Both the position numbers and the translations under genes were made by a program. This document shows, one piece after another, positions 23,011 to 33,779 of a stretch of 64,000 nt of DNA. Below the pieces are notes generated by a model. It did not search any database. It worked only from the letters and a program-made list of their open reading frames with translations, and was not told the origin of the DNA. The stretch comes from Edaphochlamys debaryana (taxonomy: Eukaryota; Chlorophyta; Chlorophyceae; Chlamydomonadales). How positions within the stretch are numbered: the first letter of the stretch is position 1; every line of letters starts with the position of its first letter. The stretch lies in assembly GCA_016858145.1 (NCBI GenBank), contig JAEHOE010000002.1, positions 1,860,001 through 1,924,000 on the forward strand. The letters are read 5' to 3'.

Positions 23011-26000
23011 TCACGCCGAAGTCAGCTCCCCCGCCTCGTTCCACAGCTCCTCATAGCGCGCCTGCCGCGCGCTGCTACCCCGAATCAGGCATTTCAGTGC
23101 AAACAGCTCGGCGGCGATCTCCTGGTCCCGCTCGTGCCCCATGCGCACTTCCTCGAAGATGTCCCTCAGACTCTCCTCGAGCTCCGCCCAGGACACCTGA
23201 ACCTCGCTACCGCTTCCATCCACCACTGCGGGTTGTGCAGCGGGCATGTTCCCAGCAGCCCGGGCCCCGCCCCTGCCGGCCTGGCCCCCGCCCGTGCCGG
23301 CCTGGCCCCCGCCCGTGCCGGCCTGGCCTCTGCCCCGCCCCCTTGCAGGGCCTTCACCCGTGGGCTCCCGGTTGTACTTCTCCTTGTACTGCGCGCACGC
23401 TGACTTCCAGGCCTTGTGCAAGTGCTCCGCCCGCGCCACCTGAGCGAGGTCGCGATCGTGGTGCCCAAGTGCGGCCACAAGGCCGTCGTACGACAGACCC
23501 GCATCCTCATCCAGGCGCGCGAAGAAGAAGGCGTTGAGTTTGCTCTGCGTATTTGCAGGCACCCGCGCCTGCCGCTGTGGCTGTGGCTGTGGCGGACCAG
23601 CGGCGGCACCGGGCCCCGGGCGGACCGTAGGTCGCGCCTCGGCTGCAGCGGTGGGCTGCTGCTGGACGGGCAGAATCCCGTGTGCCCCCGCCCACAAGTC
23701 CCCCCCCCCCGTCGCCTCCTCCTCCGTCGCCGCCGCCTCCTCCTCCTCCGCCGCCTCCTCCGCCGCCGCCTGCTCCGCCGCCCCCGCCTCCTCCTCGAGG
23801 TCCCCAGTGTCGTCCTCGAGGTCACCTGGCGGGCGGGGTGAGGCATCTCGCCTCCGGCGCTGGGGGGCCCTGCCCTCCCCCATGACGGGGTTGGCGGTGT
23901 CCGCGGGCACGTACTGGGGCCTACAAGGGGCATTGGAACAAATTGTCAGAACCGCAAACTTAGGTAACGGGGGTGGGGTTGAAGCGTTCCCCACCCTTCA
24001 CACAACGTGCGCAGCGCCAGCCAGGCTTACAGGCAGTCCATTATGCTGTTGCGTGTTGCCGGTACGAGGATGAAGTCCTTGAGGACCTTGTTGAGGAAAG
24101 AGCGCTGGCTGTTTGACAGCCCGTCAGCTTCCAGCCCCTCAATGTGCAGGTGTGCGGCACCGGACTTGCCGCTGTTAGCGAACAGGAGGAAGGTGGCACG
24201 GTTGCACACTAGGGCTATCGAATCTACACGCTCTTTCAGCAGCGCAATGTTCCTGGAGCACTCTTGTACCTTGCAGGAGGGGGGGGGGGCGATGGGGAGA
24301 GACATGGAAGTCAGCACAGCGGGGTGGTCGCAGCGGTGCACTAGTTACATGGCTACACGTCACGTGTGCAAGTCAATAGGGACTTGCCTTGAACTGCTCC
24401 TCGAGACGCCACTGCTCGTAGGCGGGATCGCCTGGCTTGCTGTTCTTGGGCTTACCAAGCGGCTCCCCCCTCGCCCGCTTGCCTAGAATCCTGAGCCGCT
24501 CGGGTGCCATCCCGGCCTCCCTCTTAGCCAGTTCCTCCCTCGCACGTAGCACGGTCCGGTGGACCGGTTTCGGCTGCTGCTGCTGCCGCTGAGCCAGCTG
24601 TGCCTTGAGCACTTGATTCTCTAGCCGCAGTCGCTGCACTGCCGCTGACTCCGTGCCAGCAGCTGAGGGCCGGGCGGCGGCACGGTCCAGGGGTGCCGCG
24701 AGGGGCTGTCCGTGCGGGGCGCCGCCACGGTCCGTGAGCCCGGCGCCAGCAGCTGAGGGCCCGGCGGTGGCACGGCCCTGGAGTGCCGCAAAGGGGTTGC
24801 CGGCGGGCGGGGCGGCAGCGCCGCCCGTGGGCACGGCGCCAGCAGCTGAGGGCCGGGCGGCGGCACGGTCCAGGGGTGCCGCGAGGGGCTGTCTGTGCGG
24901 GGCGCCGCCACGGTCCGTGAGCCCGGCGCCAGCAGCTGAGGGCCCGGCGGTGGCACGGCCCTGGAGTGCCGCGAAGGGGTTGCCGGCGGGCGGGGCGGCA
25001 GCGCCGCCCGTGGGCACGGCGCCAGCAGCTGAGGGCCGGGCGGCGGCACGGTCCAGGGGTGCCGCGAGGGGCTGTCCGTGCGGGGCGCCGCCACGGTCCG
25101 TGAGCACGGCGCCAGCAGCTGAGGGCCCGGCGGTGGCACGGCCCTGGAGTGCCGCGAAGGGGTTGCCGGCGGGCGGGGCGGCAGCGCCGCCCGTGGGCAC
25201 GGCGCCAGCAGCTGAGGGCCCAGCGGCGACGCGGTCAGCATGGAGAGCTGTGTGGATGGGGGACAGGCCTCGTAGGATCGCCTCAATGCTGGAGCCCTCC
25301 GGACTGCCGAGTGTTGGTATGGGCTGTGTAAAGAGACGATCGGGACTGCCAGCAGGGAAGATAATGTCGGAGTCTGAATCATCAATGACCCCGGTGCTTG
25401 CTGGACTTGGTCTGCTAATCCCGCCGGCGCCCCCAGCTAGCGTGCTGCCCAGGCTGAAGGGCGCTCCGAAGTGCGTCAGAGCGCCCGCGGCGGGGGCGTC
25501 GAGGCCAGCGTTCTGCAGGGAATGACGGTGCAGCGACGCTGTGGTCAGTGCAGCTGCGGACGACTGGGCAACTGGAGGGGCATGAGGCCCGAGGAGGCCG
25601 CTGCTGCTCATGCTGCCGCCATGCATACCCGCCGCCAAGCCGCTGAGCGCCGCAGAGCTCTGGCCGAGCAGGGCACTCGAGGGGAGGCGCCGGCTTAGGG
25701 TGGGTGCGCCAGATCCGAGGAGGCCGCTGCTGCTCATGCTGCCGCCGTGCATACCCGCCGCCAAGCCGCTGAGCGCCGCAGAGCTCTGGCCGAGCAGGGC
25801 ACTCGAGGGGAGGCGCCGGCTTAGGGTGGGTGCGCCAGATCCGAGGAGGCCGCTGCTGCTCATGCTGCCGCCGTGCATACCCGCCGCGAAGCCGCTGAGC
25901 GCCGTAGAGCTCTGGCCGAGCAGGGCACTCGAGGGGTGGGGCCGGCTCAGGAGCCGGCCCAGGAGCCCCCCGTTGAGCAGAGCGACTCGCTGACGCTGCC

Positions 26001-26900
26001 ACTCCTCAAGGGCGGCAACTTCGGAGAGCTCATGGCAAGCTTCCGCCCGGCTGGCCTCTGAGACGCCCGCCTGTGTCCCGGCCTGACTGGCATCCCGGTC
26101 CGCAGCCTGGGCCTCCGCCTCGCCCCCGCCAATGGGTCCTGGCCTGGCCGCCGCGGACTGAGCCCCTTCCTGCTCGCTTGCCGCCGACACCTCTGGCTCA
26201 GCAGGGTGGCGAGGCAGAGCTGCGAGGGGAGCCTGGGGCGCCGAAGGGTCGGCTAGCATCAGCAGTCTGGGCGGCTGAGCACTGGCCTGGTCACCCCCAT
26301 CTTGGCTTGGCTGGGGCGGGAGGCGCGACGGTGCGCCGTGACGGCCCTCACACCGGCTCTGCCCCCCTGTTGATAGGCCTTTGGACCCCAGGTAGGGAGC
26401 TAGCGCCTTTGCAACGACGCCTGCAAGGCGAAGCTTGGATGCCCCAGCTTCAAAGAGCGCCACGGCTTCCAGCGAAGCTTCCGTGCTGAAGGACTTGTGC
26501 GCCTCACACAGCTCCTCCACGAGGGCTGCAGACAGCGTCTGCTGGACAAGGGACTCAAGCCCTTCAGCAGAGCGTGCGTTGGCGTGGCATGCCTGGGGGG
26601 GGGGATTGGACAGCACAGCAACTTGAATGAGAGTAGACGAGACGAGGGCACGAGGGAGGGCACCTGCGTTACGTTCTGCGGGGTTTACCCCAGAGTGGGG
26701 CGTTGACTGTGTTTGGCACGCACACGCGACGCGTCAGCGCGCACCTCTGCCACCTTCCGGGCTGCCCGCTTGGACACAGCTGCGAATCGAAACGCATAGG
26801 TGCTGTGGCCGCGATTGCGTGTGAAGCTTTGCTCGTCGGCAAGCGGAGGGATTGCACCCGCAAGCGCGCTGGTCACAGCGGAGCAAACCGCTTCGTCCAT
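23011..26900 (-). CDS. KDZ-element accessory protein, four exons, function unknown
   Basis: Reading leftward, exons 26900-26745, 26592-24388, 24269-24031 and 23920-23011 join with consistent phases and give 1169 residues. The second intron would be GC-AG (TTCAAG/GCAAGT). The N-terminus (MDEAVCSAVTSALAGAIPP) leads into helical ACHANARSAEGLESLVQQTL. The long second exon contains two internal repeats, one of 42 residues (126 bp, about 25590-25975, LLGQSSAALSGLAAGMHGGS) and one of 61 residues (183 bp, about 24652-25210, PTGGAAAPPAGNPFAALQGR). A basic coiled coil follows (VQRLRLENQVLKAQLAQRQQ). Exon 3 (SIALVCNRATFLLFANSGKS) looks globular. The last exon has an acidic E/A tract, a G/R-rich tract and a helical C-terminus. 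No domain is recognised. Its place opposite the transposase inside intact TIRs suggests a DNA-binding or assembly partner (inference). Confidence 0.7.
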
Positions 26901-27094
26901 TCCTATAGTAGTATGCGTGGCATGGCCTGGTAGAAGAGCTCAGTCCAGGCTGTGGAGCTCGGTTCGGCGTCGGCGATTGCTCGCGACAGTTGCTTGCGAC
27001 AGCTACGCTTGCTTAGTTTTGCTCGTTGCAAAAATTGCGCATTGCGCTGGGGCAACGGTCAAAGGACAGGAGCAGGAGGAGGAGAAGGAGCACG

Positions 27095-27320
27095 TCGGTC
27101 GTGCTCGCAGTTTCGTGCGGCAAGTACGCTATGACGCGATGTGGGATGTAGCGGTGTGTGCTATGTGACAGGACACTGCATGCGACCTATGGTGGTACGC
27201 GGTCAAGGTGTAACCCGTGACGAGAGTTCGTGGTCAACACAGAAGACTAGGACGATACGTCGGATGGGACCATCGGCCTCATGCCATCTATGGTCCTACG
27301 ACCGGTGTGAGACCTAGCTG
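27095..27320 (-). repeat. KDZ element right terminal inverted repeat
   Basis: Partner of 17751-17976. It is followed directly by CTGGGCA, the candidate target-site duplication, and then by the interrupted remainder of repeat R copy A. Confidence 0.9.
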
Positions 27321-27527
27321 CTGGGCAACGTTCTGGGCAGTGTTGGGGGCAAAGCTGTAGCAGTGCATGGGCCGACGCGCTCTGGCGGCGGGAAGGGTGC
27401 CGGGGTGAGGAGTTCTTGACTGGGTTTCGCCAAGCAGGCTCTGCTCTGCTGATTGCTGGACGCAGTCGGCCGGTTGCTGGAGCTCAAGGTGTTGGTGGGT
27501 GGTTAGTTCTTGAAAGGGCAAGGGAAG
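27321..27527 (+). mobile_element. Repeat R, copy A (right remnant after KDZ insertion)
   Basis: Continues R copy A with CTGGGCAACGTTCTGGGCAG and matches the end of R copies B (to 36371) and C (to 50929) up to GGGCAAGGGAAG. After 27527 copy A runs into the gag-bearing internal region, whereas copies B and C run into tail T. Confidence 0.85.
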
Positions 27528-30500
27528 GGAGCGAGCAAGATCTTCTCAACGCTGCCCGCTGTCGCCTTGGCCCCCATGCTTCTAGGTGGGCCAGGAGCGT
27601 CCCCCAGCGCCTAACCACCTGGCCCGACTTCTGTGCAGCCCTCATCGACCGCTTTGCTGAGCAATCTGAGGTGCTGTACTACCGGCTTGCCCACTGTACA
27701 CAGGGAAGTAGCGAATCCGTTCGTGATTATGCTGACCGCTATCGAGGCTTACTAATCATGTTGGGCCTGGGCCTGTCAGGGACGCCTCTGGACCTGAGCC
27801 ATATGCACAACTTCATCCGTGGCCTTCGAAGCTCCATCGGGGATAAGCTGTTCCTCTTCAAGCCTCGTGACTTGGATGGGGCAATTGAGTCTGCCATTTA
27901 TGTGGAGGAGGGCTCAAAGTATCCCCGGCATGAGGAGTCGCCACGGGACCCGTCTCCGCCGCCGGCGCGCAGCACTACTACAGCCCCTGATTCCCCTTCC
28001 CGCAACGGGGCTAGTGGACGCAAGGTTTCGGACGACGGACATGATGCTGGCTCATGGGACGAGGATGGCTACGAGGACAGCAACAGCGGTGATAGCGGCG
28101 GCTCTGGCACCAGCGACTCTTCCGCCCGTGCCGGCGCCTCCCGCTCTCCCCACCGCAGTGTGCACTTCGAAGATGGAGGCAGCCCTGGCGATTACGACTA
28201 CGATAATGGTCAAAGCTCGTCACCGCGTGCTGCTCCGTCGCAGTGGCATGGCGGCGAGGACAACGACCCCGCCGCCGCCTATACCGTTGACACCTCTGTT
28301 CGTCCTCCTCACCCGGCCGTGCTTCGCCTTGGGGGAGCTTTCAATGAGCGTCCCAGGCCAAGGTCTGCGCCATCTGTAGCCTTGGCATGTCAAGCCCATC
28401 TGTCTGGCCCTGCGCAGTACGATGATGACGACAACCTTGATTCCTTGCTTCCGCTGTGTAAAAAGATGGAGCAGTTGACTAACAGCATCAACACCATGTG
28501 GAGGCAACAACAACAAGAGAGGGACGAGGTACGGTCAAGGTTGGACAGGTTGGAAGCCACATTTGGCGCCGCCATGCGTTAGGGCCCTGAAGTCTACTCG
28601 ATTATTGGTCCCAGCAACGGTTCTGACAACCCACGGCCTCTGCCTTACCCCCGGCGACAGAGCTCCGTCCCAGAATCCTCTGGTTGTGCCGATTGCCGTA
28701 CCCCTGCAGCCCTGACCGCCATCAAGCGTGCCTCTTCGCCTGCGGCTACGGTACCCAGGGTCAACAGCCACCAAGAACTTTCCGGCCTGTCGTCAAGACG
28801 CTCAACACCAACGCCAAGTCCAGCAGTCAAGGGTGACGGATACCCCGCAGTGTCCGCCGATAAGGTCAAGCCCGTCAACAAGCAACCCCGGTCACGCCAT
28901 GTGCCTGGTGGTGGACGGGCCAAGCCCCAAGACGTGAGCAACCGACCCAACCGTCATCATGCTCAACCCAGTCTCCCCAAGACTTGCTCCAATGGCAACG
29001 GCAACAGTGCGTCTCAACAGCATCGGGTGTCTCAAGGCCGGCAGGTGCAACAGCGGCACAACCCTCGAGCCCCTCCGTCAACCGGTATGTCCCAGACTCG
29101 CTGGGTTCTCGAGTTGGTGGCGGCTGTGCTTCCGCCGCAGGAGCTCTTCCGTGCGGCTAGGCGAGCTCAGCGGCAGGCTCAGCAGGCGCCCCGCCGTGGG
29201 CAGCGACACCGTGGCCCCAGTCGCACACCTGCTCAGCCGGTTAATGCCAAGCCGCCTTTGCAGCCCAGTCCTCGGTGGTTACAGCGCCCTGCTGATGCCG
29301 GCGCCCAGCCGCGCCGTCATGCTCCTGCGCCAGTCCCCGATGGCCATCGCCGGCGTGTCCCCTTATCCCCGGCGGACGCCCCCGCTCCATGCTCGCCCAG
29401 GAGCAGCGGCCGGTTGCCTAGCACCGACCAGCCCCGCAGGTGCTCCGGCGCTCAACCGCCGCCATGCGGTGGCCTTAGCCCGCCACGCGCTAGGAGCCCT
29501 CCTGCGTTGGACCTGAACACGGACAAGGATCAGGAGGATGTTCGGGCATGGGGCCCGCGTGCGGCCTAGCCGGCCGCCGCGCTCCATGGGGCCTTCGTGC
29601 CGACGCCCCGTGGAGCGGCCTAGCCAAGAGCCGGGAGCATGGTCAGATCCCGCTAGCTCTTTGGCGCTGATGAACCACTGAACGGATGCTACAAGGTCAG
29701 ACCCTGACCCACGATTGCGCACATGGGGTGTCAACATGACCCCAGCGCGGGCAGTGCTGCCACCCTGCGGCCTAACTCCAGCCCTTCAAGCGGTGGGCGC
29801 GGCGTACCTTGCCTCCCTTTCCTTACCCACCGCAGGTCGACCAAGCATCCGGCCGGTCATCATTGACTTGCACGTCACTTGAGCGAGCCGTGCCACCGCT
29901 CTGGTGTAACCCTCGGCCATTATGCCAAGCAGTCAACATCTTCGGCGCTAACCCGTCAACTGCCATGTCAGGTCTCACCTTCGGTGGTTGCACCCCCTCC
30001 AGCATGTTCGTGGCCGTGTACCAGTCCTGTGGCATGGATGGGCGAACTCAGGCCTGAGAACGCCCCATGACACCGGCCACTAGCGGAGGCCACCTGACAA
30101 CCCCCAGCTTCATTATACTGGTTGTGACTTCGGCAACGTGACTCCAACTTCGTGACTTCAACACCATACCAATAAGCTTTGCGGGAAATCATCGTGGGTT
30201 TGTGCGTCCCTTACCTAGTTTCTGTCTCCGTGAATCCTTCCTCCGTCTACCGTTTCTCCCCCCCCGTCTACGAGATTAACAATAACCGATAACCGACTCC
30301 GTCTCCTACTGTGCAACGTTACCTTCGGTATTTATCCTTGGACAACTGACTACAGTGGCGGCTTGCGTGTGGCACCGTGGGCCGGTGGCGGCCTCACTCC
30401 GTCCCTCGTGCCCTATCAAGCCGGGTTCTTCAGACTACAACGCCATGGTTATTAATTATTGCGCTCCCCTCCTCCTCTTCCCCTTCGCGCACTCCAATAA

Positions 30501-30845
30501 ACGGTGCCCTGCGGCATCGAATTTCTCCTTCGAGCATTCGACGAAGTGTGACGACTCGGCACGACTCCTCCCCCTTCTCCCTTCCCCTCTCCTGCCGAGC
30601 CCCAAGCCTCATCGAGTGACCTACTTGACAACGTGACAACCCACAGGCTGTCCCCTGGCGGAGCCTCGTGATGGCGCCATCAGCGGCGGATGGGCTTGTG
30701 CCCTAAAGCGTGCTGCGTGGGCGCGGGTACAATAGAAGGCATGGATAGGGAGGGCGGCTAAGCACTGGTCTGCGTAAGCCGGGTTCCAGGATCGACCTCC
30801 GGGGGCGTCGTTCCCTGATAGGATCGCCGGACGCCAGCTACGGGC
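27528..30845 (+). mobile_element. gag-bearing internal region, copy 1 (non-autonomous retroelement)
   Basis: A 3.3-kb region lying between R copies A and B. It carries a Ty3-like gag ORF, then about 2.2 kb without protease, reverse transcriptase, RNase H or integrase motifs. A basic, proline- and arginine-rich open frame at 28850-29569 is kept in the second copy (44508-45227), but its codons show no recognisable domain, so I do not call it a gene. The stretch 30100-30640 is less GC-rich and looks untranslated. From 27579 onward the region is nearly identical to 42347-46503, except for a LINE insertion in the latter. Confidence 0.8.
27573..28582 (+). CDS. Ty3-like retrotransposon gag protein (5' end uncertain)
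   Basis: The N-terminal part matches the Retrotrans_gag pattern: SRWARSVPQRLTTWPDF, then FAEQSEVLYYRLAHCTQGSS, SVRDYADRYRGLLIMLGLGL, HNFIRGLRSSIGDKLFLFKP and DLDGAIESAIYVEE. A long disordered acidic/serine-rich segment follows (GYEDSNSGDSGGSGTSDSSA). The C-terminal helix MEQLTNSINTMWRQQQQERD resembles a coiled coil. No CCHC zinc knuckle is present. The open frame extends upstream to 27416 into repeat R, but the two copies share sequence only from about 27579, so the native start is probably missing or lies across a junction. In the retroelement this protein would form the particle. The element must borrow pol from a relative (inference). Confidence 0.75.
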
Positions 30846-32681
30846 CGCAAGTGCTTGCGTACTCAAGTGAGGTCTTTACCTGCTTGCGTGGTCGCGGTTC
30901 GGGCCCTTGCCGGCGTCTCTACCGCTTTGCGTGGGGAAGCCGGTGGGGGGAATTCCGAGCGGGTACGTGCCACACCCGGCACCGTCGCGTGCCCTTGCGC
31001 TATCAGGACCGTCGACAGCGCATGTGAGCGGCCTAGGCATTCGTCGAGCGTGTGTGTGTGACGCGACAGGCGAGAGGCCGAGGGCCGATAAGGTGGTGCG
31101 GTCTTCCGACCGCAAGGAAGGGATGGATAATGAGGTGAACAAGTAGAAGACAATTGCTATCTTGTGCCCGAGCTTGCTGGCCGAGCGCCGTGAGGCGCGA
31201 GGCCTTGGCGCCAAAGTGTGGCTTTCTCTGCGCGCTCCCCTTCTATCAGCGGCAACATCTTCTATGTGGAGCATCTAAGCGACTGGAGAAATGTGGCGAT
31301 GCTCGGACTTAGGTGGAGAAAAGAAGAACACGACAAAGTGGAGCAGCCGGCGCGAGGAGCCCCAGCAGCGCGGCAAGCAGTGTTGTGTGTGCGAGGAGAC
31401 TAGGTGGTATCTTGGCTACTTTAGCGACGCGGGAGGTTCGGTGGGCGCAGCCGTGAACCAGAGTGACTTTATGCAGGGAAGCGGCGCCCGAGCTAGGAAC
31501 CCCTGTTGTGCTTAGAGCTGGAGCTTTTGGTGTAGTTGCAAGGGTTAGGTAGGCAAAGCCCGGGTAGGTAGGTGAATTGGGCGGGACCCGAAGGCGCGGA
31601 GGCGCGCGCGGGACAGCCCTCTCTCCCCAGCCTGCGTGGCCTTGTGGTGGTGTGGTTTAGGTGTTGGCGTGGTGCTCAGCGAGGGCCTCGTGGAGCTTGC
31701 GTGGCAAGCACCGGCGCTTCCCAGCGCCGGTGCGCCCAGGCCGCCGCTAGCAGCAGCCAGGGGGCTTCGTCCAGCCCCTCGCTTGGCCGGGCCGTGTGGC
31801 GGGAGCCCGGAAGCCCGAGCCTCACGGCTCGGGCTGGGCCCTGCGCCACCTTCCAACAATCCCGGAGGGGCCTTTGCGGGCCTCCGGCGGGCCCGGTCTC
31901 CGGAAGGGCAGGCCCAGGTGTCGGAAGGCCCATGTGGTACGGCAGACCCAGGTCAGGCCCGCTGCGCGCGCGCTCTTTAGGGCCCACACGTGGCATTTCC
32001 CAGGAACGCTAGAACACTCTTTACTCTTACAGCTCTCTTACTTTCGGTTTCCCCGGCTCTCTGTTCACTCTCCAAAGCTCTCAGACTCTCAACTACTCTC
32101 GGCTCTGTTAATCGGCTTGCGCCGGACTGATCACCCGTCGCTCTGAACACTCGGTACTGTAAGGTCTCAGCTCAATTACACGCCCCAGATCCCCGGACCC
32201 ACAGTACTAGGTTTGGTCGCTGATCGCTGCAGTCTCGGCCGCAGCTGTATCGCCCCCCGCCGACCAGGAGCAGCTATCGTCAGCAAGCAAAGGCCCAGGA
32301 GGGCCCAAGCCTCTGCCTGTGCCAGGCCCCGTACCGGACCCAGCTGTTCCCGGGACCCCTCTCGTGGACCACACAGCCGGAACCCCATCGCAGCTAGCAG
32401 GGTTCTCTGTTAAGGGCCACGCTCAGCGTGCCCGCCGGTCTACTAGGGAGCCGAGCGTCAGCGAGGCGACAGCAGCCGCTATTTGATCAGCCGTTTCCGG
32501 CAGCCAGGGCTTCGTGCTTGCACAACCTCGCCCTCGGCCCTCTTTCCCCTCGCCCGCCCCCAGGACAAGAACCCCTTGCCCTGAGTGCGTGCCGCCGAGG
32601 GAGAGTCTACATCTTCCCGTCAGGCGTTTCCGCCGTCTGTACGTGGCATAAATCGCTTCCGCTTCAACCCCAAGACTCTGG

Positions 32682-33779
32682 GGTCTCTGGGGTCTCTGGG
32701 GTCTCTGGGGACTCTGGTTCAACCCCAAGACTCTGGGAAACACAGGACTTGCCCCTGGCACTGAGAAACGGGACAGAAATGGCCAGGCGTCTGCAGGACC
32801 TGCTGGGACGTCTGCCCGAGGGGTGGGTGGCCGCGGCGCGCGCTGCAGGCGGCCCTGCGGGGTCTGAGCTCGAGGCGTGGGGCAGAATAGCAGATAGTGT
32901 GGGGTGGGGGGACGTCGCTCTGAGCAAATTGTCGGTCCAGATTGCAACCCAGCTGCAGCTGGGCCCAGCGCGCACCCGACTGGCGCACAAGCATACAGAG
33001 TTTATTCGGGAGGCTTTGGGGACGGGGGAGGCCGCGGAGGCTGAAGTTACGCGGCTGAAGGCTGTCTGGCCCCGTTTGTGGAAGTTGAAGTGGGAAGCAA
33101 GCAACAAGGAGCCCCTGTGGCGACTTGCCATGGACGGATATCCAGGGTTTGGCATGCATCGAGCCCAGCTGGGCACGAGTGAGGTAGCCAGGTGCCCGTG
33201 TGGGCAGGCGATGAACCAAGGTGACCGGCTCCACCATTTCTGGTCGTGTGCGGCAACGATGGCAGTGCGCACAAGATTGAGCGATGCGATTGGTCGGGCA
33301 GTCAAGAGGCATGAGGTTTGGTTGGTGCAGGCCCCCGCGGGCATTCAGCAGCAAGTTTGGGATGTGGTGTGCTTGGCCGCCGTTGGGGCCATGGAGCAAG
33401 CACGACGCTACAAGTACGCGCATCGGGGTGCACAGGGTCTGATCATGCAGGCAAGGGCGCTGGCGAGGGGAGAGCTTGAAGCGCGCCTTCAGTGCTTTGC
33501 CGGGGTGGGGTCAGCCCCGTCAGATTGGGACACGGTGCCTGAGGACCACCCCTTTTTGGCCGTGACTGAGGAGGGAGATGTGCGTTACATGCCCCACGTT
33601 GAGGTGATGGATGGTCTTCACTAGATCTCTTTTGGAGCCCGGGTAGGGGCCCTGCCGTTCAAGCTAGGGGGCGGCGTGCTGGCTTGCAGGGGGTAAGCCC
33701 GTGAGGTTGGCTGTCAAGCCACGGCGTTCAGCTGCCGTGTACCCCGCTGGGGTCCCTCATTGTAACCACCGAGGACTGG
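32682..33779 (+). mobile_element. 5'-truncated non-LTR retrotransposon (LINE) inside R copy B
   Basis: Absent from the same site in copies A (15267) and C (48338). It encodes the C-terminal end of a LINE ORF2: in the frame ending at the stop 33622-33624, VWPRLWKLKWEASNKEPLWR is followed by RCPCGQAMNQGDRLHHFWSC, the zf-RVT zinc-binding pattern. The conserved tail RRYKYAHRGAQGLIMQARAL and EDHPFLAV come after it. The non-coding 3' end carries TGTAA (33761-33765) and stops at ACCGAGGACT. The 5' junction contains GGTCTCTG repeats and a second copy of TTCAACCCCAAGACTCTGG, so the exact target-site duplication is blurred. The apparent 398-aa frame from 32428 is a chance in-frame fusion of R with the LINE. 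Confidence 0.85.

Larger units (their letters stand above)
17751..27320. mobile_element. KDZ-superfamily (Kyakuja-Dileera-Zisupton) DNA transposon, complete, 9.57 kb
   Basis: The element begins CAGCTAGGTCTCACACCGG and ends with the reverse complement CCGGTGTGAGACCTAGCTG. Terminal inverted repeats are about 226 bp (17751-17976 and 27095-27320) with only a handful of mismatches. The flanks carry a 7-bp direct repeat CTGGGCA (17744-17750 and 27321-27327). R copies B and C show the uninterrupted target, a 12-bp tandem repeat. Inside are two convergent genes: the transposase (+, 18325-22330) and a large accessory gene (-, 23011-26900). They are separated by an 87-bp tandem array. Both genes look intact apart from a doubtful transposase C-terminus, so the insertion appears recent. 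Confidence 0.88.

Noticed and set aside
27416..27572. Upstream start for the gag protein
   Set aside because: This stretch is the end of repeat R plus 50 bp not shared with the second gag copy, so the extra N-terminal residues are probably not native.
30740..30840. tRNA-like sequence (GGTTCCAGGATCGACC)
   Set aside because: Resembles a T-arm only superficially; no matching acceptor stem or anticodon arm can be drawn.
32428..33624. 398-residue open frame in repeat R copy B
   Set aside because: The N-terminal third is non-coding R sequence, also present in copies A and C without continuation. The frame happens to fuse with the inserted LINE's C-terminus.
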